Positions 36,552 to 47,000 of a stretch of 64,000 nucleotides of DNA are shown here, piece by piece. The translations under genes and the position numbers were made by a program. Each line of letters starts with the position of its first letter. Position 1 is the first letter of the stretch. Origin of the DNA: Rhizobiales bacterium 64-17 (GTDB taxonomy: Bacteria > Pseudomonadota > Alphaproteobacteria > Rhizobiales > Xanthobacteraceae). The stretch is from positions 484,639 to 548,638 of the forward strand of contig MKWA01000015.1 in the NCBI GenBank assembly GCA_001899285.1. Reading direction: 5' to 3'. Under the pieces are notes generated by a model. The model saw nothing but the letters and a program-made list of their open reading frames with translations. It was not told the DNA's origin and searched no databases.

Positions 36552-39500
36552 ATGCGCAAGGACGGGGAAACGGTCCATCTTACGGCGAGCGACCTGGTGG
36601 GGCATCTCAACTGCCGCTACCTGACAGCGCTCGATCTCTCTACCGCGCGCGGCGAGATCGCGAAGCCGTCCGTTTGGGATCCTGTCCTGGAAGTCCTGGC
36701 AGAACGCGGTGCGCAGCATGAAAAGGCTTACATCGATCATCTCAAAGGGAAGGGAGATGAGATACGCCTGATCGGCGGAATCGGCGTCGAAAAGGATGCC
36801 GTCAATAAGACCGTCGCCGCCATGAAGGGCGGTGCATCCATCGTTGTCCAGGCCGCCCTTCAGGATGGCGTATGGAGCGGGCGGGCTGACGTGCTTCGCC
36901 GCGTCGAGAAGCCAAGCGTCTTTGGCGCCTGGTCTTATGAAGTCGTTGACACCAAGCTTGCCAAGGAGACGAAGGGCGGCACAGTCTTGCAGCTTTCATT
37001 GTATTCGGAGCTGCTCGCATCGATGCAGAAGAAACTGCCCGAATTCAGCTACGTCGTTACCCCGGAGACAGGCTTCGAGCCGGAAATCTATCGGACGACA
37101 GATTATTCGGCTTATTACCGGCGCGTGCGCCGCAGTCTTGAACAGTCGGTCGACAATGGCACGGCCGACGATCTCTATCCCGAACCGAACCCGCACTGCG
37201 ACATCTGCCGATGGCGGCGACATTGCGATGAGAAGCGACGAAAGGACGATCACCTCTCGCTCGTCGCCGGAATCTCGAAAAGCCAGATTGGCGAATTGAG
37301 ACGCCATGATGTCGGCACGACCGCGACGCTGGCGGAAGTTGTTCTGCCCTGGCCGTGGAAGCCGGATCGTGGCGCCGCTCAGAGCTACGAGAAAATTCGC
37401 GAGCAGGCGCGACTGCAGGTCAAGGGACGGACGGAAGGCAAGGTCATCCATGAGGCCTTGCCGATTCAGCCCGGGTTCGGGCTTTGTTGTCTGCCCGAAC
37501 CGTCGCCGGGAGACATCTTCTTCGACCTCGAAGGCGATCCCTTCGTGCGGGGCGGCGGGCTCGAATTCTTGTTCGGCTATGCCTATCAGGACGAAAGCGG
37601 ACAAGCGCAGCATCGCGCGGAATGGTCGTTCACCCGGGCCGATGAAAAAGCTGCTTTTGAACGCTTCGTCGATTTCGTCTTTGAGAGCCTCAAAACATAT
37701 CCGGGCCTGCACATCTATCACTTCGCGCCGTACGAACCGGCCGCCTTGAAGCGCCTTATGGGCCGATACGCAGCGCGGGAAGAGGAAATCGATCGCTTGC
37801 TGCGCGGCGGCGTGCTTGTCGATCTGTTCGCCGTGATCCGCCACAGCATTCGCGCCAGCGTCGAGAGCTATTCCATCAAGAAGCTGGAGCCGCTTTACGA
37901 ATACAAGCGCGCGCAAGATTTGTCCGACGCCGGAAAGATACTTGCCAAGGTCCAGGCCTGCCTTGAGCTCGGCGATGTGCAGGGCATAGAAGATGCCGAT
38001 CGCAAGGTCGTCGACGCTTACAACAAGGATGATTGTTTATCGGCATGGGCATTGCGTGATTGGCTCGAAGGATTGCGCGCCGAGCTCCTCACGGGAGGCG
38101 CGACAATAGACCGTCCCGAGCCCAAGAGCGGAGACGCAAGCGAAAAGCTCACCGCATGGCAGCAGCGTATTGCTCCGCTCGTCCAAAGCCTGACGCAAGT
38201 GGCTCCGGTCGATGTGACGGACCGGACACCGGATGAACATGCACGCTGGCTTCTGGGCAATGTTCTGGATTTCCACGGCCGCGAGATAAAGGCGACCTGG
38301 TGGGAGTATTTCCGCTTGTCGGCTCTGTCCGCAGAGGAGTTGCTCGACGAGCGTGCTGCGATCTCCGGCCTGACGTTCGCCGGCAATGTTGGAGGAACAG
38401 CAAAAGCGCCTATTCACCGCTACAGCTTCCCGGCGCAGGAAACGGAGCTGCGCGGCGATGAAGATCTGCGTGCGGTCGGAGGGAAGCCGTTTGGCAAAGT
38501 TAACGCGATCTCTCTTGACGACCGTACGGTGGACATCAAGAAGCGGCAGGATTCGGCTTCACTGCACCCGGAGGCAATTTTCTCGCATAAGGTGATTGGA
38601 ACAGAGGAGCAGGCAGAAGCCCTCGTGCGTATCGCCGAATATGTCATCGCAAATGGAATGAAGGGGCCGGGACGCTATCAGGCGGCGCGCGATCTCCTTC
38701 TATTCGATGCGCCGAAGATCGGTGGGCAGCCGATCAGAAACGTGGATGAGACGACGCTCAGTGCAGCGGTTCGCATCTCGCCGGCATTCGAGCCTTGTGT
38801 GTTTCCCATTCAAGGACCTCCGGGCGCGGGTAAGACGCACACCGGCGCTCGCATGATTTGCGCCCTTGTTGCAACGGGAAAGAAGGTCGGTATCACCGCG
38901 AACAGCCATAAAGTCATCCGCAATCTGCTGGATGAGATTCAGCGCGCGTGCAAGCAGAGCGGCAAGCCAATTCAGAGCATCCAGAAGCTATCGGAAAAGG
39001 CGGACGACGTTCCCGGCATCCGGTTTACGACCGACAACGCCAAAATCTTCTCTTCGCTCGGGCCCGATTGTCCGGTGGCCGGTGGAACGTCGTGGCTATG
39101 GGCTCGCCCGGAAGCTTTCGAAGCCCTTGATGTATTGTTCGTTGATGAGGCGGCGCAGATGTCGCTCGCGAACGTCCTGGCGGTGTCGCACGCGGCAAAG
39201 ACGGTCGTTCTGCTCGGCGACCCGCGCCAACTCGAACAGCCATTGCAAGGCAGTCACCCGGAAGGAACGGACGTATCGGCGCTCAAGCACATCCTGGGCG
39301 AACATGCCACCGTCACTGCCGACCGCGGGCTGTTCCTGGAAGAAACATGGCGGCTGCATCCGGAGATATGTTCGTTCACTTCTGAGCTGTTCTACGAAGA
39401 CAGGCTGCGGTCGAAACCCGGCCTGCAGCAACAGGCGATCAAATCACAAAGCGGCGTGAATGGCTCTGGCTTGCGCTACCTAGCGGTCGAACATGAAGGC

Positions 39501-39947
39501 AATCAAAGCGCTAGCCCTGAGGAAGCGGACGTTATCAAGGCCTTGGTCGAAGAGATCCTTGCATCGAAGGCGACATGGATAGGACCGGACGGAGAAGAGG
39601 CTCCTGTTGCACTCGACAACATCCTGATTATTGCGCCGTACAACGCGCAAGTGTTCGAATTGCAAGATCGCTTGCCGGGTGCGCGGATCGGCACCGTCGA
39701 CAAGTTTCAGGGGCAGGAAGCACCGATCGTCATCTATTCAATGACCACATCAAGCCACGCGGACGCGCCGCGCGGTATGGAGTTTCTTTACAGCGCCAAC
39801 CGCTTGAACGTCGCCACGTCGCGGGCGCGCTGCGTTTGCATCCTTGTCGGCTCGCCGTCGCTGTTCGAAGCGGAATGCCGTACGCCGCAGCAGATGCAGC
39901 TTGCGAATGCCTTCTGCCGTTACTTGGAGATGGCGCAGGCAATATGA
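36552..39947 (+). CDS. TM0106-family RecB-like nuclease fused to SF1 helicase
   Basis: 1131 residues. The N-terminal region (residues about 1-230) has the TM0106 layout: LTASDLVGHLNCRYLTALDL, AERGAQHEKAYIDHL, and a nuclease core with VDTKLAKETKGGTVLQLSLYSELL. It ends in four Cys/His (PHCDICRWRRHC), suggesting an iron-sulfur or zinc site. A second RNase-H-like segment has DIFFDLEGDPFV. The C-terminal half is a UPF1/DNA2-type helicase with Walker A QGPPGAGKTHTGA, Walker B VLFVDEAAQMS, GDPRQLEQP, VDKFQGQE and NVATSRAR. It probably unwinds and cleaves DNA or RNA. Only 89 bases separate it from the zinc-ribbon/HEPN gene. Start chosen at ATG 36552. Confidence 0.82.
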   Translation: MRKDGETVHLTASDLVGHLNCRYLTALDLSTARGEIAKPSVWDPVLEVLAERGAQHEKAYIDHLKGKGDEIRLIGGIGVEKDAVNKTVAAMKGGASIVVQAALQDGVWSGRADVLRRVEKPSVFGAWSYEVVDTKLAKETKGGTVLQLSLYSELLASMQKKLPEFSYVVTPETGFEPEIYRTTDYSAYYRRVRRSLEQSVDNGTADDLYPEPNPHCDICRWRRHCDEKRRKDDHLSLVAGISKSQIGELRRHDVGTTATLAEVVLPWPWKPDRGAAQSYEKIREQARLQVKGRTEGKVIHEALPIQPGFGLCCLPEPSPGDIFFDLEGDPFVRGGGLEFLFGYAYQDESGQAQHRAEWSFTRADEKAAFERFVDFVFESLKTYPGLHIYHFAPYEPAALKRLMGRYAAREEEIDRLLRGGVLVDLFAVIRHSIRASVESYSIKKLEPLYEYKRAQDLSDAGKILAKVQACLELGDVQGIEDADRKVVDAYNKDDCLSAWALRDWLEGLRAELLTGGATIDRPEPKSGDASEKLTAWQQRIAPLVQSLTQVAPVDVTDRTPDEHARWLLGNVLDFHGREIKATWWEYFRLSALSAEELLDERAAISGLTFAGNVGGTAKAPIHRYSFPAQETELRGDEDLRAVGGKPFGKVNAISLDDRTVDIKKRQDSASLHPEAIFSHKVIGTEEQAEALVRIAEYVIANGMKGPGRYQAARDLLLFDAPKIGGQPIRNVDETTLSAAVRISPAFEPCVFPIQGPPGAGKTHTGARMICALVATGKKVGITANSHKVIRNLLDEIQRACKQSGKPIQSIQKLSEKADDVPGIRFTTDNAKIFSSLGPDCPVAGGTSWLWARPEAFEALDVLFVDEAAQMSLANVLAVSHAAKTVVLLGDPRQLEQPLQGSHPEGTDVSALKHILGEHATVTADRGLFLEETWRLHPEICSFTSELFYEDRLRSKPGLQQQAIKSQSGVNGSGLRYLAVEHEGNQSASPEEADVIKALVEEILASKATWIGPDGEEAPVALDNILIIAPYNAQVFELQDRLPGARIGTVDKFQGQEAPIVIYSMTTSSHADAPRGMEFLYSANRLNVATSRARCVCILVGSPSLFEAECRTPQQMQLANAFCRYLEMAQAI

Positions 39948-40036
39948 CGCGCGGGCTAAGAATATCGGCCGTTGCTGCCTGACCATGGTACAATCGGCTA
40001 TGCGACGTGATTCAATGACCAGGCGGATGTTGACCC

Positions 40037-41665
40037 ATGCGCTTCAAGAATTTGGAGAGTTACAGGATCGGCGGGGTCGGCAGCGACATGCAGCTTGGAA
40101 TTCCCCTGCCGAAAACGCCGGACGGCCGTGTCTATCGGTACTCACCGAACGAAAATGCGCATCCGCGACTTTTTCTGCTTGGCGACCGGGTGGAAGGCTT
40201 CGCTCTCCCGGAAACCATGAGCGCGCGTATGTCCCATATGCCGGGAACGCCCGGCACAATCTGTCCGTATAGCGGCACATTGGATGAAGACGATGCCTTC
40301 ACACATCCGGACGACGTAGCGGCAGCGCAGGAAGTGGTCGCGCACGCCGCTGCGGCCGACGTCGCTGAGGCCTTTCATGGCATGTTCGCCGATCTTGGGC
40401 GCAAATTCGCCGGGAATAAGTTCGTCAAGATCAAGCCGGGTCCGCAGCCGCATCCGAAACCTCGACCCCGTTTCGCGCGCCGCGATTTGCTGCGCGAGTT
40501 GGTATGTGACGAATGCGGCCGCGATTACGGGGTCTTTGCGATCTCGCTGTTCTGCCCGGATTGCGGAGCGCCGAACATCCATCTGCATTTCGCCCGCGAG
40601 GCGATGCTCGTGCGGGAGCAAGTGGAGATGGCCGGCAAGCTGGGTGCAGAGCAGGGGGAACTGGCTTACCGGCTGCTCGGCAATGCGCATGAGGATGTCC
40701 TGACCGCATTCGAGGCAACTCTCAAAACCGTCTATCTCTACAAGCTCACGACGCGGCCCGCAGACGCGCCCGAGGTGAAGCCAGTCGGAAATGCTTTCCA
40801 GAACATCGAGCGGGGCCGGAAGCGTTTCGCCGAATTCGGCTTCGATCCATTCGGAAGCCTGAGTGTTGATGCGCTTGCTGTGCTCACGCTGAATATCCAG
40901 AAGCGTCATGTCATTGGGCATAATCTCGGGATTGCCGATGCGATGTTCACCGAGCACGCGGCTGATGCGCGCCTTGGCGAAACGGTGCCCTTGGTTGGCG
41001 AGGACATTCTTCAGTTCGCGGACATCTGCAAAATGACCGTCGACCACATCGATGCGTGGCTTGCGAGCGGCGCGCTGCCTCCAAGCCGCGATGTGCCGCC
41101 TGTAAAGCCGATTATCGCGCCTCCAGCGAAGGAGCCGGCGACATTGAGGGTCGGAAAATTAGGCAAGCTGGCCGTACGCATTGCACTATGGGTTGCGGAA
41201 CGATCAGAAAAAGGCCTCGGTGATTTCATCGCCGAAGAGGAACTGACGAAGGCCTTTCCGGATTCCAGCATGGACGAGTTGGCGTTCGCCGTGGCCGAGC
41301 TTGCGAAGGACGGTTATCTGCGGACGAGCGCCGTAATCTCCAAACGCATTCTACGGATACGCGTCGCCGCCGAGCTGTTCATCACTTTCGATCCGCATGC
41401 GATAAAGACTGACCCGGCGTCGGATGTGGTTACGCTCGTGGACTTGGCGCTTGCCAGGAGCAACACGGTAGGCGTCGAAGAATTGCATGCAGCGACGGGA
41501 TGGCCGCTTAGACGCTTCAATCCGGCCTTTGCTTATATGGTCTCGCAGATCGACGGACGGCGCGTTCTCGCCGGCGGGACCAATGATTATCCGGCTCGCG
41601 GCTTTTTTTTGATGGATGAGGATCGGGTTGATCTCAAGCGTTTTGCCGATCGCCTGAGGGGCTGA
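40037..41665 (+). CDS. Zinc-ribbon/HEPN/winged-helix protein
   Basis: 542 residues. A zinc ribbon is formed by C157xxC160 and C173xxC176 (LVCDECGRDY, LFCPDCGAPN). A helical region follows, with GNAHEDVLTAFEATLK and the motif QKRHVIGHN, where Arg290 and His295 fit the R-x4-H signature of HEPN ribonucleases. The C-terminal 150 residues contain two winged-helix-like units. HEPN proteins usually cut RNA in defence or toxin systems. It begins 89 bases after the nuclease-helicase and probably forms a two-gene unit with it. RNase activity is inferred from the motif. Confidence 0.72.
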   Translation: MRFKNLESYRIGGVGSDMQLGIPLPKTPDGRVYRYSPNENAHPRLFLLGDRVEGFALPETMSARMSHMPGTPGTICPYSGTLDEDDAFTHPDDVAAAQEVVAHAAAADVAEAFHGMFADLGRKFAGNKFVKIKPGPQPHPKPRPRFARRDLLRELVCDECGRDYGVFAISLFCPDCGAPNIHLHFAREAMLVREQVEMAGKLGAEQGELAYRLLGNAHEDVLTAFEATLKTVYLYKLTTRPADAPEVKPVGNAFQNIERGRKRFAEFGFDPFGSLSVDALAVLTLNIQKRHVIGHNLGIADAMFTEHAADARLGETVPLVGEDILQFADICKMTVDHIDAWLASGALPPSRDVPPVKPIIAPPAKEPATLRVGKLGKLAVRIALWVAERSEKGLGDFIAEEELTKAFPDSSMDELAFAVAELAKDGYLRTSAVISKRILRIRVAAELFITFDPHAIKTDPASDVVTLVDLALARSNTVGVEELHAATGWPLRRFNPAFAYMVSQIDGRRVLAGGTNDYPARGFFLMDEDRVDLKRFADRLRG

Positions 41666-41706
41666 GACCCGTCCAGAGGAGGGGCGCATTGCGTCGTCCG
41701 GAGGGG

Positions 41707-41732
41707 AACGGCCGCCACGGCTGGCGGCCGTT
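41707..41732 (+). terminator. Perfect 11-bp hairpin ending the helicase/HEPN unit
   Basis: AACGGCCGCCA and TGGCGGCCGTT pair without mismatch around a CGGC loop, 42 bases after the stop of the HEPN gene. It is followed by TGGGTTTGC. It separates this unit from the Wadjet genes and argues that they are transcribed independently. Confidence 0.7.
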
Positions 41733-41912
41733 GGGTTTGCATTTGTTCTCTAATTGTTCCATACTTTGGGTTCCGGGACAAGCCAGAGCTCCTGATTTGG
41801 TGCGGGTAGACCCCGCCTCAATCTTGGTGTGTGCTCACCAGGGGAAAAGCGCATCAAAAGTTGCACTCCGTAATGCCTGCAGGGGCGATCCACAGACAAA
41901 TCGAATGCGTCC

Positions 41913-43364
41913 ATGTCCGACCAGCGTTTCATTTCCGCCGATGCTGCGCCGCGCCTGACCAGCCATCTGCGAGCTCTGTCCTTGATTGCGCCCCTGCAGC
42001 GGGCCGAAGACAACAAAGGAATGCTGCACGTCTCCGCCAAGACGGCGGAGCGCGTGGACATGCGCTATCTGGCTCTTGCCGCCATCGAATTGCTGATCGA
42101 CCGAATGGGCGCCGGCGGAACGGCGGGCCGCGCAGAGCTGATTGAATATCTTGCGGATTTGGCACGGCTTCAGTCGCGAAATCTCTCTGACCCGGATGCG
42201 ACCGCGCTGGCAGAGCATGTGTTCGACGGCTTGACCAACGCTCGCGACCGCCGCGCGCGCTTCAAGGTCCGTCTGTTCGATCCAGATCAGCCTGAGGGGG
42301 TCTTTTTCGAATTCGCATTGCTGCGAGCGGAGCCGCTCCCGGACGGGACGGTGGGTTACCGGCTGACCCAGGAAGCGATTGAAATCCATCTCAGCTTGCT
42401 GGCGCACGATCCACTCACAGCGACGCAGGTCAGCGAGATCATCGTTGGAGAGTTTCTCAAGCGGGGACTCTACGATCATGCGGCGTCTGCGGCCGAACGG
42501 ACGAGAACCAACAGTATTCGTCTTGCCGAAGCGATCCGGCTGCTTATGGCGGAAGCGCGCCGCGCCATCCTCAAGGTCATGTGGCATGAGGAGCTTGGCC
42601 CGAAGATGGAGGAGGCGCGCAGTCTGCTGGATGCGTCCATCATGCGCGAGGGCGCCATGCTGGCCCAATTGAGCGATACGGCGGCTGATGTAACGGATGA
42701 GACGGACCGCCGCCATCTCTCGCGCATCCGCACGCTGCTGCTCGATGTGCAAACGCGTCACCGCAAGCTCATCGTCGTGGTGCAGAAGACGGCAGATGAA
42801 TATTTGCACCTCCAGGCTGACACCCTCAAGCTGCGGCCCTTGGCGCGATTGCCCGATCTCGAAAATGAGATTCTCGATCCTTTGTTGCGGGCTCCGGCGA
42901 ACTTCTTGATTGAGAATGCATCCGGTGTTTTTGGCGCGATTTCCGGAACGCTGCCGCCGCTTGTCCTCGACATCGCAGCCGCGGTTGCCGCATTCGAGCC
43001 GGATGTTGAAGAGGCGGGCGTCTTCGATCCGATCATTGAATTCGATGATCCTACCGTGGGGCTGGAATTGCCTTTCGACGAGGCAACCATCACGCGGGCT
43101 GAACAATTTGCACGCGCGACCATCCTCGCGACGGGAGCCATCACCCTCGGTGAGCTTTTATCGCGGGCGGCCTCGGATCGACCTGATGACGCAGCCTTTC
43201 AACGCTGTCTTTTTCTTATCCTGGAACAGGCGATCGATCCGCGCACGACAGACGTTGCCGGCGGCGCGTCGATTTTGAGCACGCGTTTCGATGCGGGGTT
43301 CGTTGAGGGCACCGATGTGAGATTCTCGCGCGCCACGGGCGGAGGAGTTCATGCTTCCCAATGA
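41913..43364 (+). CDS. jetA: Wadjet JetA, kleisin-like subunit
   Basis: 483 residues with the layout of MukF/JetA kleisins: an N-terminal winged-helix region (residues about 1-110), a central helical part including ERTRTNSIRLAEAIRLLMAE and VQTRHRKLIVVVQKTADEY, and a C-terminal acidic winged-helix region. It bridges the two heads of the SMC protein JetC. It is first in a four-gene operon jetA-jetB-jetC-jetD with overlaps of 14, 8 and 11 bases. Wadjet senses and cuts small circular DNA such as plasmids. The assignment rests mainly on the neighbouring JetC and JetD, since JetA itself is poorly conserved. Confidence 0.75.
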   Translation: MSDQRFISADAAPRLTSHLRALSLIAPLQRAEDNKGMLHVSAKTAERVDMRYLALAAIELLIDRMGAGGTAGRAELIEYLADLARLQSRNLSDPDATALAEHVFDGLTNARDRRARFKVRLFDPDQPEGVFFEFALLRAEPLPDGTVGYRLTQEAIEIHLSLLAHDPLTATQVSEIIVGEFLKRGLYDHAASAAERTRTNSIRLAEAIRLLMAEARRAILKVMWHEELGPKMEEARSLLDASIMREGAMLAQLSDTAADVTDETDRRHLSRIRTLLLDVQTRHRKLIVVVQKTADEYLHLQADTLKLRPLARLPDLENEILDPLLRAPANFLIENASGVFGAISGTLPPLVLDIAAAVAAFEPDVEEAGVFDPIIEFDDPTVGLELPFDEATITRAEQFARATILATGAITLGELLSRAASDRPDDAAFQRCLFLILEQAIDPRTTDVAGGASILSTRFDAGFVEGTDVRFSRATGGGVHASQ

Positions 43365-44076
43365 CGTGAAAGACGCCTCGAGACTTGTCGAATGGGGCTT
43401 GCATCCGCGTGCGCTGCCCGAAGCACATCCAGAATACCGCGATCTGGTCCGTCGTTGGATGGATGACGGAGGTTTCAAGGCCATTGTCGCTTCCGTCGCC
43501 GAAGGTCTGAAGCTGCGGGTGGTTGGTGTGAACGCGCGCACGGGCATTGTGCTGGGTACGGAAATGGAGTCCGTCTTCGCCTATACGATCTCGCGCTTCC
43601 GCCGGAACTTTTCAAATGACGACGCTGCGGTTGTGGCGCTCGTGTTGGTGGCTGCGTGCGCGACCTTTTATCCGGTACAAGATGCGCTCGACAGCGATGA
43701 GATCATGTCGCCTAGCGCGACATTGTCCGAGATCAGAGATCGTCTGACCAAGCTATGTCAGGCGTTGGAATCGCAGGATCGTACGGGCGATGCGGCAGCT
43801 GCACGCTGGCGAAAGGGCTGGCAATATATCCGGGCATTACCCGAGATCGTCGAGGATGCGCGACGGACGGCACGTAGCCACCTGCATGGCCTTGTCGGGC
43901 TGGTCCTCAATCATCTTTTTGAAACGGGTTTCGTGGCGGTCGATGAGCGTCAAGACGGAAACCATCTTTACGTTGCCACGCCGCGTTTTCGGATGATGCT
44001 CGCAGAGCATGCCTCCGTGCCGCTTCTCGATCTGGCCCGCGGCGCCAGTGAGGCGAGGGAGAATGCTCATGCTTAA
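43351..44076 (+). CDS. jetB: Wadjet JetB, MukE/KITE-like subunit
   Basis: 241 residues, mostly helical, with a C-terminal winged-helix unit (LVLNHLFETGFVAVDERQDGNHLYVATPRFRMML). The ATG lies 14 bases inside jetA and its end overlaps jetC, indicating translational coupling. Size and position match JetB, the KITE subunit that binds the kleisin in SMC complexes. No enzymatic motif is expected or seen. Confidence 0.72.
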   Translation: MLPNDVKDASRLVEWGLHPRALPEAHPEYRDLVRRWMDDGGFKAIVASVAEGLKLRVVGVNARTGIVLGTEMESVFAYTISRFRRNFSNDDAAVVALVLVAACATFYPVQDALDSDEIMSPSATLSEIRDRLTKLCQALESQDRTGDAAAARWRKGWQYIRALPEIVEDARRTARSHLHGLVGLVLNHLFETGFVAVDERQDGNHLYVATPRFRMMLAEHASVPLLDLARGASEARENAHA

Positions 44077-47000
44077 GATCAGTCGCGCATATCTGGACGC
44101 CTGCGGTTATGTCGATGGCGTGTTTGAGGAGCTTCTGATCAAGCCGACAGACGCGACCGGTTCGGCACTGCATCACGTTATTCACGCGCCCAACGGCGTT
44201 GGAAAAACCACGATCCTCGCGCTCCTGTTCAGCATCTTCGAGCCGGATCGTCGCAAGTTTCTGCGCACGGAAATCAACCGCCAGCACAGGATCGAGCATT
44301 ATTTCATGCCGGGACGCCTTGGCGTGGTCGCGCTTGAGCTGATCAAACCCGGCGTGAACAATAAACCGGTGCGTCATGTCATCGGCCAGGTATTTTGGCT
44401 CACGCCTGCTTCGAAGGGAGATGATGGAGAACCGGGACACCGGCGGTTCTTTGCATTCCAGGCCGACGCTGACGCCTCATTGGATACGTTGCCCTTTCGC
44501 GGGCTGTCGGGTGACACGCCATTGCGCTCGCTCGATGACTTCACGCGTTGGGCGCGCGATATGCGCAGCAAGCCGACATTCTTTTCCACCGACTCGCTCA
44601 CTGCATGGCGCAAGCATTTGACCTCCGAACTCGGGGTGGAGCTGAAAGTCATCGAAGTGCAACGCCGGTTCTGCGGCACAGAGGGCGGCATCGGTGCGGC
44701 ATTTCTCGATTTCAAGTCCGAGCAACAATTTCTCGAAAAGATATTCGCTTTTATGATTCCGCCGGATGCCGCCGACAGTGTCGTGCAGGCGTTGGAGACG
44801 GGACTTACGAAAATCCGCGGCCTGCCGCAGCGAAAGGACCAGCTTAAGGTTCTTACGCAGCTTGCAGATGGCTTCACGCCGTTCATTTCCGCCGCCGGAG
44901 CTCTGGAAGCCGCCGAAGCCGAGCGTGCCGACGACTTCAAGCGGCTCGGCCGTCTGTTTTCCCGCTTCAAGATCGATCAGACCAAGCTGGAAGTGGAATG
45001 GGAGATCGTCGGCGGAGAATTGGCTATCAAGGGGCAGGGTGTCGAAGACGCTCGCGCCCGCGAGCGCAAGCTCCAAGGAGAGGTTCTCTTTCTGGAGAAG
45101 GCTGCTGCCGACCGGCGATTTAGCGATGCCAAGGCGGCAGTAGAACGGGCAAAAGACAGCTCAGCAGCCGCAAGTCGCAGACTCCAAGCGGCGCGCGCCA
45201 CTGATATCGGTCGCAAACTATCGTCGGCGCAAGGACAGCGAGAAGCCTTCGAGGCGGAGTTGGATCGCATCGATCGGGATCTTGCTCCTGACCGTGCACT
45301 CCTTGCGCGCGCCGGAGCGAATCTTCATGCCTTATTGGATCAGCTGGCTGCCGAGGCCGAGCGTGATGCCCATATCTACGAACAGCGGGCCCAAGAGGCA
45401 AATCAGCTGGCTGAAGCGCACGCCGAGGAGGATCGTGCGGCGAGCATTCGCGCACAGGAGTTGAAGGCCGAAGTCGAACGTCTCGCCGCACGGGTGGCGG
45501 AGCATGACCGCGAGCGCAAGGAGCTCGAGCGTCAGGGTGCCCTTCGCGCGGCAGAAAGTCCTGCTGCGGCGTTGGCGCGCATCGATAGCGAATTGAAGGT
45601 TCAAGGCGATGCCGTCGCCGATACCGAATTGCAAGACGAGCAGCGAGAAAAGGAAGCGCGCGATCTTGAAGGCCTCCGCACTGCGGCACTTGCGGATTCG
45701 CGCCGCTGCGCAGAGGAGGCTGCGCGTCTCGCAAAGCTCGGCGAGGCTGGCCGGACTTTGGAGCAGGCCATTCTTGCCAGCGAGGTACTTGCCGCAATAC
45801 TGGCTGGCGAATCCAAAGACCCATATCGACCGGATTTGCCGGAGCGCGCGCGCGCCGCGCGGACGTTATCCGAAGAAGTGCACCGCAAGCTTGCGACCGA
45901 GCGCGAGGCGATCGCAGGCGAGCTTAGTTTTCTCGACGCTGAAGGCGTATCGTCCGTGCCGGCCGATGTCGCTGTGGTCGCCCAAGCCCTTAAGGAGGCC
46001 GGTATTGTCGATGCGCAGCCGGCAGAACACTATCTGGCGCAGTTCAAGCCGGATGCCGACGAAGCATTGGCGCTGTTGCGCGATGATCCGGCACGCTTTG
46101 GCGGCGTGTTCGTTGCGCGCCTTGACCGCAAGCGCCTGTCGACGCTCGCAAGTGATGGCCGTCTGAAACTCAAGGGCCCGGTGGTCGTCTCTGAAGCGAC
46201 GCTGCAGACCACGGCCACGTCTGCCACGGATACGGGAATCGTCTTTGGCCCCTTCAGCGCGGCGCGCGTTAACAAACAGGCGGCTGCGGAAGAAAAGTCC
46301 CGGCTTGCGGATGCTTTGTCAGCCAAGGAAGCGGAGCTTGCGTCCTGTGTGGCACAGATCGAGGCGATTGGCACGCTCGTCGATCAACTCCGCGAGCTTC
46401 ACAAGAACTATCGCGATGACCGCCCTGACGACATATTGCGCCGTTGCGAGCAGTTTAAGTCCGATAAGGAGCGCGCGGATCAGCAGGTCAAGGATGCCAT
46501 TGCCCGGCAAAAGGCGATTGCGCAAGAGCGCGCGCAATTCCGCGACCGTCTGCATGAGCTTACCGATGGAATCAGCCGGCTGAAAATGGCGACACAGGCT
46601 GTCGATCAGTTCTTACGTCGGTATGTTGATATCTCCGAAATGTCCGCGCGCATTCCGGTGGCAACTGCTGAACAGCAGCAACAGCAGGATGCCGCGCTGA
46701 AATCTCGCGGCGCTGCCGTGAAAGCGCGCGCGGCGGCGACCGATTCCGGGGGCCGTGCGGTGGCGCTTCGCGCCGATGCAAACGCACGCCGATCCGACAA
46801 GGCGCACTATCCGGAGACGGACGGTGCGGCCGCCGATCGAACGGGCACGTTTGACGATCTGCGCAGCCAATACAAAACGGCTGAACATGCCCTCGCCAGC
46901 AAGCGGGACGCGCAACAGGCGACAGTTTCGCTCCAGCTCTCGGCAGTGAAAGAGAGCATTTTTAAATTTGAACAGGAATACGCGCAGGCCAGCGACGGAT

